NCBI RefSeq assembly: GCF_003952525.1 | Contig: NZ_CP034451.1 | Coordinates: 5,990,501 to 6,054,500, forward strand | DNA: 64,000 nucleotides | From: Mesorhizobium sp. M3A.F.Ca.ET.080.04.2.1 | GTDB taxonomy: Bacteria; Pseudomonadota; Alphaproteobacteria; Rhizobiales; Rhizobiaceae | Reading direction: 5' to 3' | Part shown: one piece after another, positions 48,613-61,490 of the stretch | Layout: each line of letters begins with the position of its first letter | Position numbering within the stretch: the first letter of the stretch is position 1 | The notes under the pieces: model-generated | Databases searched by the model: none | What the model saw: only the letters and a program-made list of their open reading frames with translations | What the model was told of the DNA's origin: nothing | Program-made: the position numbers and the translations under genes

Positions 48613-49368
48613 ATGCTTGAGATCAAGAATTTGCATGCCCGCATCGTCGAGGACGGCACCGAGATCATCCGTGGCCTGAACTTGACGGTCAAAGCCGGCG
48701 AGGTCGCCGCCATCATGGGCCCGAACGGTTCGGGCAAGTCGACGCTGTCCTACATCCTCGCCGGTCGCGAGGACTACGAGGTCACCGAAGGCGACATCCT
48801 CTATAACGGCCAGTCGATCCTCGAAATGGATCCGGCCGAACGCGCCACCGCCGGCATCTTCCTCGCGTTCCAGTATCCGATGGAGATACCGGGCGTCGCG
48901 ACCATGGAATTCCTGAAAGTGGCGATGAACGAGCAGCGCAAGGCGCGCGACCAGGAGCCGCTGAAGATCCCGGATTTCCTGAAGCGCGTGAAGGATGCCG
49001 CCGCCTCACTCAACATGGACATGAACATGCTGAAGCGGCCGCTCAATGTAGGCTTCTCCGGCGGCGAGAAGAAGCGCGCCGAGATCCTGCAGATGAAGCT
49101 GCTGGAGCCGAAACTCTGCGTGCTGGACGAGACCGATTCCGGCCTCGACATCGACGCGCTGAAGATCGTCTCGGACGGCGTCAATGCGCTGCGCTCGCCC
49201 GACCGGGCCATCGTCGTGATCACCCACTACCAGCGGCTGTTGGAGCACATCGTGCCGGACAGCGTGCATGTGCTTTACAGGGGCCAGGTTATCAAGTCGG
49301 GCGACAAGTCGCTGGCGCTCGACCTTGAAGCCAACGGCTATGCCGGCGTGATCGGCCAAGCCGCGTGA
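48613..49368 (+). CDS. sufC: Fe-S assembly ATPase SufC
   Basis: A 251-residue ABC-type ATPase of the SufBCD complex. Walker A is GPNGSGKST, the signature NVGFSGGEKKR, and Walker B LCVLDETDSGLD, all complete and of the SufC subtype. It follows sufB by 27 bases with AGGAAAAAGAT before the ATG and precedes sufD by a single base or so, depending on the sufD start. Confidence 0.96.
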   Translation: MLEIKNLHARIVEDGTEIIRGLNLTVKAGEVAAIMGPNGSGKSTLSYILAGREDYEVTEGDILYNGQSILEMDPAERATAGIFLAFQYPMEIPGVATMEFLKVAMNEQRKARDQEPLKIPDFLKRVKDAAASLNMDMNMLKRPLNVGFSGGEKKRAEILQMKLLEPKLCVLDETDSGLDIDALKIVSDGVNALRSPDRAIVVITHYQRLLEHIVPDSVHVLYRGQVIKSGDKSLALDLEANGYAGVIGQAA

Positions 49369-49393
49369 AATGGGCGCAAATGAGGCGAGAGCA

Positions 49394-50665
49394 ATGAACA
49401 TGCACGCACAGCCCCAGCGCACATTGGCCGAGACGGCGCTGATCGATGCCTTCGGCGAGCGGCTATCGCTGCTGCCGGGTGACGGCGCGGTGATGCTGAA
49501 GCGCGACGACGCGATCGAGGCGATCAAGCACGGCCTGCCGACCCGGCGCGTCGAATCCTGGCACTATACGGATCTGCGCCGCTTGCTGACCTCGGTGCCT
49601 GGCTTCGAGGCCGACGCCGTTGCAAAGGTGCTCGAGCCGGTTCTCGACGGCTCCGCGGTGCTGCCGGTGATGAACGGGGTTTCCAACACCAAGGTGCCGG
49701 AGATCGAAGGCGTCACGGTGCAGCGCCTGTCGGAAAAGCTGACCGATGGCAGCGTCGCGCCCGGGCTTGATCCTTATGGCAGCGATGATGCGATCGGCGC
49801 GCTGAACACCGCCTTCGTCGCCGACGGCTATTTCGTCGACATCGCCGAAGGCACCCAATTGGAAAAGCCGATCGAGCTGCAGAACCTGCAGGCCGGCGGG
49901 CAGGTGCATGTGCGGCTGCTGACGCGGGTCGGCGCCGGTGCCAAGGCCGCCATCGTCGAGCGCCAGACTGGCGAGGGCGGCGACGCGCTTGTCAGTTCGG
50001 TCAGCCAATTGGTTGTCGGCGACGGCGCCGAGGTGACCTGGCTGATCGTTCAGGAGCAGCCGGACACGGCTACGCATCTGGCGCAGTTCAAGGCGCATAT
50101 CGGCAAGGATGCGAAGCTGACGCTGTTCATCATGAATGCGGGCGGCAAGCTGGTGCGCCAGGAGGTCGTCGTCAGGACGACCGGCGAAGGCGCCGACTTC
50201 AAGCTGCGCGGCATCAATCTTCTCGCCGGCGACACGCATACCGACACCACGATGGTGCTCGACCATGCCGTGCCGCACACCGCCTCGACGGAAGTGATCC
50301 GCAACGTTGTGACCGGCAAGGCGCGCGGCGTGTTCCAGGGCCGCATCAACGTGCATCAATACGCGCAGAAGACCAACGCCAAGATGGCCTGCAACACGCT
50401 GCTTCTGTCGGACGACGGCGAGTTCTCGACCAAGCCGGAACTTGAGATTTTCGCTGACGACGTCGTCTGCGGCCATGGCGCCACGGTCACCGAGATCAAC
50501 CACAACCATCTGTTCTACCTGATGGCGCGCGGCATCGAAGAGAAGACCGCGCGTGGCCTGCTGGTGAAGGCATTCGTGGCGGAGGTGATCGAAGAACTGG
50601 ACGACGAGGCGCTGGTCGACGCGCTCGAGGCGCGGCTCGACGGCTGGTTTTTGACGCACGGGTGA
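49394..50665 (+). CDS. sufD: Fe-S assembly protein SufD
   Basis: A 423-residue SufD, the SufB-like partner in SufBCD. The beta-helix core and the C-terminal CGHGATVTEINHNHLFYLMARG block are present. GAGG eight bases before ATG 49394 supports this start; ATG 49370 is an in-frame alternative adding eight residues. The gene is followed after 40 bases by sufS. Confidence 0.95.
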   Translation: MNMHAQPQRTLAETALIDAFGERLSLLPGDGAVMLKRDDAIEAIKHGLPTRRVESWHYTDLRRLLTSVPGFEADAVAKVLEPVLDGSAVLPVMNGVSNTKVPEIEGVTVQRLSEKLTDGSVAPGLDPYGSDDAIGALNTAFVADGYFVDIAEGTQLEKPIELQNLQAGGQVHVRLLTRVGAGAKAAIVERQTGEGGDALVSSVSQLVVGDGAEVTWLIVQEQPDTATHLAQFKAHIGKDAKLTLFIMNAGGKLVRQEVVVRTTGEGADFKLRGINLLAGDTHTDTTMVLDHAVPHTASTEVIRNVVTGKARGVFQGRINVHQYAQKTNAKMACNTLLLSDDGEFSTKPELEIFADDVVCGHGATVTEINHNHLFYLMARGIEEKTARGLLVKAFVAEVIEELDDEALVDALEARLDGWFLTHG

Positions 50666-50705
50666 GGGGTTGAGGATCGCGGCCCCGGCCGGCAAGGATT
50701 TCGAA

Positions 50706-51947
50706 ATGGACCAGAAGATCGAAACCGCCCCCTACGACGTCGAGGCGATCCGCCGCGACTTCCCGATCCTGTCGCGCCAGGTCTACGGCAAGCCGCTGGT
50801 CTATCTCGACAACGGCGCCTCGGCGCAGAAGCCGCAGGCGGTGCTCGACACGATCCAGCACGCCTATAGCCAGGAATACGCCAACGTTCACCGCGGCCTG
50901 CATTTCCTGTCGAATGCCGCGACCGACGCCTATGAGAAGGCGCGCGAGACGGTGCGCCGCTTCCTCAACGCGCCGGGGACCGACAACATCGTCTTCACCT
51001 CCAACACCACCTCGGCGATCAACACGGTCGCCTATGGCTACGGCATGCCGAAGATCGGCGAGGGCGACGAGATCGTGCTCTCGATCATGGAGCACCACTC
51101 GAACATCGTGCCCTGGCATTTCATCCGCGAACGGCAGGGCGCGAAGCTGGTGTGGGTGCCGGTCGACGATCTCGGCGCTTTCCACATCGAGGAATTCGAA
51201 AATCGGCTGACCTCGCGCACAAAGCTCGTCGCCATCACCCACATGTCCAACGCGCTGGGCACGGTGACGCCGATCAAGGAGATCGTGCGCATCGCGCATG
51301 CGCGCGGCATTCCGGTGCTGGTCGACGGCAGCCAGAGCGCCGTGCATATGCCGATCGACGTGCAGGACCTCGACTGCGATTTCTTCGTCTTCACCGGGCA
51401 CAAGGTCTACGGCCCGTCGGGCATCGGCGTGCTCTACGGCAAGAAGCACCTGCTGGACCAGATGCGGCCCTTCATGGGCGGCGGCGAGATGATCGAGGAG
51501 GTGACGGAGGACCTCGTCACCTACAACGAGCCGCCGCATCGTTTCGAGGCCGGCACGCCGCCGATCGTGCAGGCGATCGGCCTGGGTGCGGCGCTCGAAT
51601 ACATGGAAAAGGTAGGCCGCGAGCGCATCGCCGCCCACGAGGCGGACCTCAAGACCTACGCGCATGAGCGGCTGCGCGCCATCAATTCGCTACGCATCTT
51701 CGGCGACGCGCCCGGCAAGGGCGCCATCATCTCGTTCGAATTGCAGGGCATTCATGCCCATGACGTGTCGATGCTGATCGATAGACAAGGTGTGGCTGTC
51801 CGCGCGGGCACGCATTGCGCGCAGCCGCTGTTGAAACGCTTCGGCGTGACCTCCACATGCAGGGCATCCTTCGGCATGTATAATACCAGGGCCGAAGTCG
51901 ACGCTTTGGCCGATGCGTTGGAGAAGGCGCGGAAGTTCTTCGGGTGA
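50706..51947 (+). CDS. sufS: Cysteine desulfurase SufS
   Basis: A 413-residue class II desulfurase that supplies sulfur to SufBCD. The PLP lysine is in FTGHKVYGPSG and the catalytic cysteine in RAGTHCAQPLL, the short-loop form typical of SufS. AAGGA seven bases before ATG 50706 supports the start; an ATG at 50670 lies too early for homology. No sufE gene is visible in the window. Confidence 0.95.
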   Translation: MDQKIETAPYDVEAIRRDFPILSRQVYGKPLVYLDNGASAQKPQAVLDTIQHAYSQEYANVHRGLHFLSNAATDAYEKARETVRRFLNAPGTDNIVFTSNTTSAINTVAYGYGMPKIGEGDEIVLSIMEHHSNIVPWHFIRERQGAKLVWVPVDDLGAFHIEEFENRLTSRTKLVAITHMSNALGTVTPIKEIVRIAHARGIPVLVDGSQSAVHMPIDVQDLDCDFFVFTGHKVYGPSGIGVLYGKKHLLDQMRPFMGGGEMIEEVTEDLVTYNEPPHRFEAGTPPIVQAIGLGAALEYMEKVGRERIAAHEADLKTYAHERLRAINSLRIFGDAPGKGAIISFELQGIHAHDVSMLIDRQGVAVRAGTHCAQPLLKRFGVTSTCRASFGMYNTRAEVDALADALEKARKFFG

Positions 51948-51952
51948 CGAGC

Positions 51953-52339
51953 ATGGAAGACGTGAACACAGCAGAGACCGCTCCGGAATCCGCGAACGGC
52001 GTCGTTTCGGCCTCGGCTATCCCGGCCGACGAATTGGCGCGGCTGACCGACGACATCGTGTCGGCGCTGAAGACGGTCTATGACCCGGAAATTCCGGCCG
52101 ACATCTATGAACTCGGCCTGGTCTACAAGATCGACATCGAGGACGACCGCTCGGTCAAGATCGACATGACGCTGACCGCGCCGGGCTGCCCGGTGGCTGG
52201 CGAGATGCCGGGCTGGGTGGAGAACGCCGTCGGCGCCGTCGAAGGCGTTTCGGGCGTGGAGGTCAGCATGGTGTTCGATCCGCCATGGACACCCGAGCGC
52301 ATGTCTGAAGAGGCGCAGGTCGCGGTCGGGTGGTATTGA
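51953..52339 (+). CDS. sufT: SUF-system DUF59/MIP18 protein (SufT-like)
   Basis: A 128-residue DUF59 protein that helps Fe-S cluster maturation. The core DDIVSALKTVYDPEIPADIYELGL contains the conserved DPEIP motif, and TLTAPGCPVAGEMP carries the conserved cysteine. The first 30 residues are a variable acidic extension. ATG 51953 overlaps nothing, but a GTG at 51944 would overlap the sufS stop by four bases; either start is plausible. Confidence 0.9.
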   Translation: MEDVNTAETAPESANGVVSASAIPADELARLTDDIVSALKTVYDPEIPADIYELGLVYKIDIEDDRSVKIDMTLTAPGCPVAGEMPGWVENAVGAVEGVSGVEVSMVFDPPWTPERMSEEAQVAVGWY

Positions 52340-52447
52340 GCTATCGGCCTGGCAAGATTCATTGGCTTGAAGCAAAGCTGAAATTTCACCATCTTAAGGG
52401 CAGACTCATTCCGCGGGCCTTGAACCTGCGCGAACGTGGAGAATGAC

Positions 52448-52825
52448 ATGGGACGCTTCGCCGTCATCACGATGACCGAAAAGGCCGCTGAGCGGGTGCG
52501 CGAGATCGTTGCCACCCGTGACAACGCGCATGGCATCCGCCTCGGCATCAAGAAGGGCGGCTGCGCCGGCATGGAATACACGGTCGATCTGGTGACCGAG
52601 CCGAACACCAAGGACGATCACATCGAACGCGACGGCGCGCATGTCTATGTCGCGCCGGAGGCGGCGCTCTTCCTGTTCGGCACCGAGATGGATTTCGAAC
52701 AGACGACTCTGCGCACCGGCTTTACCTTCAAGAATCCGAACCAGAGCTCGGCCTGCGGTTGCGGCGAATCCGTCGAGCTGAAACCGGCTGATCTCAAGGC
52801 GCTAGCCGAGGCGCGGGCCTCCTGA
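52448..52825 (+). CDS. sufA: Fe-S cluster A-type carrier SufA
   Basis: A 125-residue A-type carrier of the HesB/IscA/SufA family. The three cluster-binding cysteines are in KKGGCAGMEY and SACGCGES. GGAG six bases before ATG 52448 supports the start. It is the last gene of the SUF block and is followed eight bases later by a large palindromic repeat. Confidence 0.94.
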   Translation: MGRFAVITMTEKAAERVREIVATRDNAHGIRLGIKKGGCAGMEYTVDLVTEPNTKDDHIERDGAHVYVAPEAALFLFGTEMDFEQTTLRTGFTFKNPNQSSACGCGESVELKPADLKALAEARAS

Positions 52826-52832
52826 GTTCGTC

Positions 52833-52965
52833 CTTCGCCCCGTTTACGGGGAGAAGGTGAAGGGTCGGATGAGGGGCAGCGCCGACCTATCTGTCTTCAC
52901 ATTCCAAAGTTTGCGCCGCCCCTCATCTGCCTGCTGGCATCTTCTCCTCGTGAAACGGGGAGAAG
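52833..52965. repeat. Palindromic intergenic repeat with internal hairpins
   Basis: The left arm starts CTTCGCCCCGTTTACGGGG and runs to about 52883; the right arm from 52913 is its inverted copy with a few changes. Each arm also contains its own small palindrome (CTTCTCCCCGTTT / ACGGGGAGAAG type). The whole fills nearly all the gap between sufA and the GFA gene. Such elements are common in rhizobia. Confidence 0.8.
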
Positions 52966-52969
52966 AGAG

Positions 52970-53467
52970 CTAATCCACCCACATGCCCGTGCGCTTGTGC
53001 CAGTCGGCGATCGATTCCTCCGGATAGACGTCGAACACCTTGTCTTGCCTCCCGATCACCGGCTCGACCCAGTTCGCCTTGTATTTCAGCATCAGATGCA
53101 CCTTTTCCGGCGGCTTCGGCAGATCGCTGTCGATGGCCGAGGCGAAGGGGTGGACGAGGTCCGGCCATGTCGGGTCGTAGAGCCAGAGCGCCGCGCCGCA
53201 TTTCCTGCAAAAATTGCGCTCGCCGGTCGAGACGTCGCAATGCGGATGCTCATCGTCCTCGATCTCGGCGCGATAGACGCCGAGGCTGCGTTTGCCCTTG
53301 ACCTTCATCGTCTCGTAATCGGCGCCGAGATTGATGGCAAAACCGCCGCCGCCCTGCTGCTTGCGGCAGATCGAGCAATAGCAGAGCATGAACGGCACCG
53401 GTGTGTGGCTTTCCACCGCGAATTCGACGGCGCCGCAGCGGCAGGAGCCTTTGAGCAGGACAGGCAT
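52970..53467 (-). CDS. GFA-family (glutathione-dependent formaldehyde-activating-like) protein
   Basis: A 165-residue GFA-family zinc protein. The zinc cysteines are seen in GSCRCGAVEF, LCYCSICRKQQ and FCRKCGAALW. Most members of this large family have unknown function and are not true formaldehyde-activating enzymes. GGAGGA before ATG 53467 supports the start. The stop abuts the palindromic repeat. Confidence 0.9.
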   Translation of the reverse strand: MPVLLKGSCRCGAVEFAVESHTPVPFMLCYCSICRKQQGGGGFAINLGADYETMKVKGKRSLGVYRAEIEDDEHPHCDVSTGERNFCRKCGAALWLYDPTWPDLVHPFASAIDSDLPKPPEKVHLMLKYKANWVEPVIGRQDKVFDVYPEESIADWHKRTGMWVD

Positions 53468-53559
53468 GGCGGATCCTCCAGAATTTCTCGTCTCTCGACC
53501 TGTCAGCATGGTTTGGCTGCGGCGATGACAAGGCCGAAAGCAGGTGACATCATCGCCCC

Positions 53560-53883
53560 ATGGACAATGAACGCATAGAGGAACTTTTCGAAAGCCTGGG
53601 GCCGATCAGCATTCGAAAGCTGTTCGGCGGCAAAGGCATCTATTGCGACGGCGTCATCGTCGCGGTCGTCGTTCGCGGTGAGCTGATGCTCAAGGCAGAC
53701 GAAGAAAGCATCCCCGATTTCGAGGCCGCCGGCTGCAGCCGGTGGACCTATACCGGTTCGCGGCATGGCAAGGAGGTGGCTATGCCCTATTGGAGCACTC
53801 CCGACAGCGCCTTCGACGATCCCGATGAAATGGCCGTCTGGGCGCGGCGCGCCTATGAGGCGGGGCGACGGGCGAATGGCTAG
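53560..53883 (+). CDS. TfoX N-terminal domain protein
   Basis: A 107-residue protein matching the TfoX/Sxy N-terminal domain: LFESLGPISIRKLFGGKGIY, then a GELMLKADEES strand and WTYTGSRHGKEVAMPYW. In Haemophilus the domain helps competence regulation, but small stand-alone copies like this are widespread and uncharacterised. It is convergent with psuG (two bases apart). Confidence 0.88.
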   Translation: MDNERIEELFESLGPISIRKLFGGKGIYCDGVIVAVVVRGELMLKADEESIPDFEAAGCSRWTYTGSRHGKEVAMPYWSTPDSAFDDPDEMAVWARRAYEAGRRANG

Positions 53884-53885
53884 GG

Positions 53886-54803
53886 CTACAATGCCTTCGC
53901 AATCTCCGCCGCCAGCCGAGCATTGTTCTCGACCAGCGCGATGTTGGTCTTGAGGCTGCGGCCGCCGGTCAGTTCGAGGATCTTCGACAGCAGGAAAGGC
54001 GTCACCGCCTTGCCGGTGACATTCAGCGCCTCGGCCGCCTTCTGGGCAGCCTGGATATAGAAGTCCATCTCAGCCGCCGGGATTTCGTCGTTCTGCGGCA
54101 CCGGATTGGCGACCAGGATGCCGCCGCCCAGGCCCAGGACCTGGCGCGTCCGGTAGAAATGCGCGATGTCTTCAGCTGTGTGAAGCGTCAAAGGCGCACG
54201 GAATGGCGATTGCCTCGACCAAAAGGCCGGCATCATCTCGCAACCATGGCCGATGACCGGGACGCCGCGCGTTTCCAGCACTTCCAACGTCTTTTCGATG
54301 TCGAGGATCGCCTTGGCGCCGGCCGAGACGACGATAACAGGCGTGCGCGCCAGTTCGTCGAGATCGGCCGAAATATCAAAACTCTTCTCCGCGCCCTTAT
54401 GGACGCCGCCGATGCCGCCGGTGGCGAACACCCTTATGCCGGCCATGTGAGCGGCGATCATCGTGGCGGCCACGGTGGTGCCGCCGGTGCGCGCTTGGGC
54501 GACGGCAAAGCCGATATCGGCGCGCGAGAGCTTCATGGCGCCGCCGGTCATGGCGAGCGATTCACGCTCGCCGTCCGACAGCCCGATCTTGATGCGGCCG
54601 TTGACCACGGCGATCGTCGCCGGAACGGCGCCGCCGTCCACGATGATCTGCTCGACCTTGGCTGCCATGGCGCCATTGTCGGGGTAGGGCATGCCATGCG
54701 TGATGATGGTGCTTTCCAGCGCCACCACAGGCCGCCCGGCGGCGAGCGCTTCGGCCACTGGCGAGTGAATGTCGATGAAGGGGCGGGCTGTTTCGGGCGT
54801 CAT
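53886..54803 (-). CDS. psuG: Pseudouridine-5'-phosphate glycosidase
   Basis: A 305-residue PsuG that splits pseudouridine 5'-phosphate into uracil and ribose 5-phosphate. It has the conserved [18 protein letters not shown] block, the metal and lysine regions ([14 protein letters not shown]) and [13 protein letters not shown]. It is paired with the kinase gene upstream on the same strand (50 bases), giving the full two-step pseudouridine breakdown pathway. Confidence 0.94.
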   Translation of the reverse strand: MTPETARPFIDIHSPVAEALAAGRPVVALESTIITHGMPYPDNGAMAAKVEQIIVDGGAVPATIAVVNGRIKIGLSDGERESLAMTGGAMKLSRADIGFAVAQARTGGTTVAATMIAAHMAGIRVFATGGIGGVHKGAEKSFDISADLDELARTPVIVVSAGAKAILDIEKTLEVLETRGVPVIGHGCEMMPAFWSRQSPFRAPLTLHTAEDIAHFYRTRQVLGLGGGILVANPVPQNDEIPAAEMDFYIQAAQKAAEALNVTGKAVTPFLLSKILELTGGRSLKTNIALVENNARLAAEIAKAL

Positions 54804-54853
54804 GTCTGTCTCCGATCCGGAGCAAGACGCTCCGGCACAATGAGCTTGCGGCC

Positions 54854-55792
54854 CTATGCCACTTCCCGCGTCTCCGGCACAAGGGCCAGCGCCTGGGCGA
54901 AGCTTGCCGCTGTGAAGGAGGGCACCGCGTCCATGCTTTCGATGGCCAGCATTGCCGCAGCCACACCTTCCCGCAGGGCCGCCCGCACGGGCAGGCCGCG
55001 CAACATCGCGGCGACCGTGGCTCCGGTAAGCGCATCGCCAGCGCCGGTGACATCGGCGATGCGTCGCGGCGCCGGCGGGTCGATGGCAAAGGCGCCCGTC
55101 TGGTCGAAGCCAAGAACCGGGCCGCTGCCGGCCGTTACCACACCTGCTCTCAGCCCTGTCCGCCTGAGCTCTTTGACAAGGTCATGCCCGGACAGCTCGG
55201 CGTGAGCGAGAGCCGTGGCCTCGCGGCGGTTCATGAAGAGAAGCGCCAAATTGCCGAGCACCGGCTCCAGCCGCACGACCTTGGCCGGCGAGATGGCGAT
55301 GGCAAAGACCGGCCGGTCGCCAGTCAGTGCCACGAGACGCTCGAGTGCTGCCGTCGGCAGGTTTGCGTCGCACAGGATCGCGTCCGTCTCGGCGATCGCC
55401 TCGCGGACCTTGGCGCGGCGGAGCTGCTTGGGAAACGCGAGGTCGTAGAGGCCCATATCGGCAAAGCCGACGATCAGCTCGCCCGCGCTGTCGATCAGCG
55501 CCGTGTAGCTCGGCGTTGTGCGGTCGAGGAATGTCACCGAGAGGTCGAGGATGCCGGCTCCGGCGATCGCCGATGCCACCGTCTCCGCCGCCGCGTCGCC
55601 GCCGCGCACCGATATGAGCGAGGCCGAGACGCCGCGCCTCACCACGCTGCGCAGCGCATTGAAAACGCCGCCGCCGACATCCTCGCGCATGATGCCGGGA
55701 TTTGAGGCGGCGGGCACGTAAGTGCCCGAGACCTGGCCGCGCCGGTCGATATGGGCGCCGCCCAGCGCCAGGATTCTTGGAGATGTCGGCAT
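54854..55792 (-). CDS. psuK: PfkB-family kinase, probable pseudouridine kinase
   Basis: A 312-residue PfkB kinase. It opens ILALGGAHIDRRGQVSG, has the NPGIMREDVGGGVFNALRSV sugar-binding block reduced to VGGGVFNA, and ends with DVTGAGDALTGATVAAML carrying the catalytic Asp. Its pairing with psuG makes pseudouridine the likely substrate. ATG 55792 is where homology begins; the ribosome site is weak (GAAGG 13 bases upstream). It is divergent from recA. Confidence 0.88.
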   Translation of the reverse strand: MPTSPRILALGGAHIDRRGQVSGTYVPAASNPGIMREDVGGGVFNALRSVVRRGVSASLISVRGGDAAAETVASAIAGAGILDLSVTFLDRTTPSYTALIDSAGELIVGFADMGLYDLAFPKQLRRAKVREAIAETDAILCDANLPTAALERLVALTGDRPVFAIAISPAKVVRLEPVLGNLALLFMNRREATALAHAELSGHDLVKELRRTGLRAGVVTAGSGPVLGFDQTGAFAIDPPAPRRIADVTGAGDALTGATVAAMLRGLPVRAALREGVAAAMLAIESMDAVPSFTAASFAQALALVPETREVA

Positions 55793-55989
55793 GCGATTAA
55801 GATGGCCTTCGTTGATTGTTGGCGTCCGCACACTAGGTTTGGGCGCATCGCCCCGCAATCGGGGAGCGCGATTCGGGCCGCTGGATATGGAAGCCTCTTT
55901 TGACCAATGGCCCTGGTTCGCTCTACCTTTAGTGAGACAAAGATAGAACAAATCCAGATATTGATTGTTTTTCAGCTATTTGTCTCCCC

Positions 55990-56018
55990 TTGCCAAATGA
56001 GAACAAAAAAGGTACAAA
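55990..56018 (+). promoter_or_regulatory. recA: Promoter of recA
   Basis: TTGCCA (55990-55995) and TACAAA (56013-56018) are 17 bases apart, the best promoter match upstream of recA. Its spacer and -10 edge hold the SOS-type box. Confidence 0.6.
56001..56015 (+). promoter_or_regulatory. SOS-type LexA box in the recA promoter
   Basis: GAAC-N7-GTAC is one base from the alphaproteobacterial LexA direct repeat GAAC-N7-GAAC. It covers the spacer and the -10 edge of the recA promoter, so LexA bound here would block the polymerase. Confidence 0.55.
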
Positions 56019-56073
56019 ACGGCAGGGATCACGGATTGTCCGGCCTTCATTGACGACCAAGGGGTGATGTATC

Positions 56074-57171
<1,098 letters not shown>

Positions 57172-57234
57172 GTGACACAATCCCGGTGTATTAAACTGTG
57201 CTTATGTAATCGCGTTCTGTAATCCCGTGTTCCG

Positions 57235-57262
57235 AACCGCCGGCCCTGGTGCCGGCGGTTTG
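57235..57262 (+). terminator. Hairpin terminator after recA
   Basis: AACCGCCGGC (57235-57244) pairs with GCCGGCGGTT (57251-57260) around CCTGGT, a perfect 10-bp stem 63 bases after the recA stop. The T-tract is short (TTTG), so it may be a weak terminator. Confidence 0.65.
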
Positions 57263-57309
57263 CGTTTGCGGGCGGCGCGGATAAGAGCCGTCAGTTGGAA
57301 AATTGGGCC

Positions 57310-57397
57310 AAAGCGCGTTTCGCTGACGACGCGCTTTGCGTCCTGGTTTTGTGCATGTCGTCTTCCCAAAACCGCCGCTCACCCTTGGGCGACATGC
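57310..57397 (+). repeat. Intergenic palindromic repeat, copy C
   Basis: AAAGCGCGT pairs with ACGCGCTTT, followed by GTCCTGGTTTTGTGCATGTCG and CCCAAAACCGC, ending in GGGCGACATGC. It is closest to copy A (6499-6593) in overall length and order, and differs mainly in the loop and the middle spacer. Confidence 0.75.
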
Positions 57398-57518
57398 CCC
57401 GATCCGTGTTTCTGGACAGGGTCAAGAGCTACCGCTAAAAGGCCAATCTATCTTCTGCAGTGCAGAGCCCATATTGCCGCCGGCCTGTCCGGCGGTTCTC
57501 GCGAAAAAGGCAGTATCC

Positions 57519-60188
<2,670 letters not shown>

Positions 60189-60194
60189 AGCCGG

Positions 60195-61490
60195 ATGAAG
60201 ATCCTTGTTCTCGGCGGCTACGGACTGATAGGCGAAGCCGTCCTTGAACGATTGATCGAAGACGGCCACGACCTTGTCGGGCTCGGTCGCGACGTCGGCC
60301 AGGCGCAGCGGCGAAAACCGCAGGTCCGTTGGGTCGCGGCCGATATGTCGCGGCTGCTCTGCGCGACGGATTGGATGCCTATGCTTGCCGACGTGGAAGC
60401 GGTCGTCAACGCTGCCGGCGCTCTGCAGGATGGCCCCCGCGACCAGCTGGACGCGATCCACCGGGGTTCGGTTGCCGCTCTGGTCACTGCTTGCGAGCAG
60501 GCCGGTGTGCCTCGGCTGGTGCAGGTTTCCGCGATCGGCGCAGACCTCGATTCCGACAACGCCTTCTTCCGCACCAAGGCGGAAGGCGACCGCATCGTTG
60601 CCTCATCGTCCCTGGATTGGACGATCCTGCGGCCGGGTCTTGTCATCGCACCCGCCGCCTATGGCGGCACGGCCTTGTTGCGTGCTCTTGCTGCGGCTCC
60701 CGTCATTGTGCCTGCCGTGCTGGCTGATCGGCCAATCCAGACGGTATCGGTGGCGGATGTCGCCGAGGCAGTATCCCGCGCCGTCGCCGGCGGCCTGCCG
60801 CGCGCACAGGTAGTCGATCTCGTCGAGAAACGGGCGAGACCTCTTGCGGCGGTCCTTCGTGAATTCCGTGCCTGGCTGGGCTTGCCCAAGGCGCCAGTCG
60901 TTGAGGTGCCGGCGATAGTCGGCCGGTTCGCTGGCGCGGTCGCCGATGGACTTGGCCTGCTCGGGTGGCGATCTCCCTTGCGCAGTGCCGCACTTGCAGC
61001 GCTCGAAAAAGGCATTACCGGCGATGCCAAGACCTGGTCCGAGATTACTGGCCATCCACCCCGCGCGCTCGAAGCAACGCTGGCGGCCATGCCCGCACAT
61101 GTGCAGGAGCGATGGTTCGCGCGCCTCTGGCTACTGAAGCCGGTCGTGTTTGCCGTTGTGTCGATGTTCTGGATGACCTCCGGGATCGTCGGGGTCGTTC
61201 GACACGATGCGGCCGCGGACATTCTCGTCTCGCGAGGCCTGTCACCAACCCTCGCGCTGGGGGCGGTGCTTGTCGGAAGCGTGGCCGACATACTGGTCGG
61301 CGCCGCGGTGCTCGTGCGTTCCTTCGCGCGCGCGGCGTTGGTGGCGATGATTGCCATCACCTTGTCTTATCTTGCGGCAGCGACGGCGCTCGCGCCGGAC
61401 CTGTGGCTTGATCCTCTCGGGGCAATGGTGAAGGCCGTGCCCGCGCTATGCCTCGTCCTGGTCGCCCTCGCGATTTTGGAAGAGCGATGA
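60195..61490 (+). CDS. NAD(P)-binding protein fused to a DoxX-like membrane domain
   Basis: A 431-residue fusion. The N-terminal part (residues 1-215) is an atypical SDR with VLGGYGLIGEAVLERL and the LDWTILRPGLVI block, like NAD(P)H-binding quinone or epimerase-type proteins. The C-terminal part (residues about 290-430) has four hydrophobic helices like DoxX/DUF4345 membrane proteins. Start ATG lies six bases after alaS; the stop overlaps the next gene's start (ATGA). The combination suggests a membrane-tethered redox function, which I infer. Confidence 0.83.
   Translation: MKILVLGGYGLIGEAVLERLIEDGHDLVGLGRDVGQAQRRKPQVRWVAADMSRLLCATDWMPMLADVEAVVNAAGALQDGPRDQLDAIHRGSVAALVTACEQAGVPRLVQVSAIGADLDSDNAFFRTKAEGDRIVASSSLDWTILRPGLVIAPAAYGGTALLRALAAAPVIVPAVLADRPIQTVSVADVAEAVSRAVAGGLPRAQVVDLVEKRARPLAAVLREFRAWLGLPKAPVVEVPAIVGRFAGAVADGLGLLGWRSPLRSAALAALEKGITGDAKTWSEITGHPPRALEATLAAMPAHVQERWFARLWLLKPVVFAVVSMFWMTSGIVGVVRHDAAADILVSRGLSPTLALGAVLVGSVADILVGAAVLVRSFARAALVAMIAITLSYLAAATALAPDLWLDPLGAMVKAVPALCLVLVALAILEER

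Larger units (their letters stand above)
57172..57518. other. Intergenic region between recA and alaS
   Basis: About 350 bases that hold the recA terminator (57235-57262) and repeat copy C (57310-57397), and no gene. The last 100 bases before alaS carry only a weak AAGG near its start. Confidence 0.6.
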
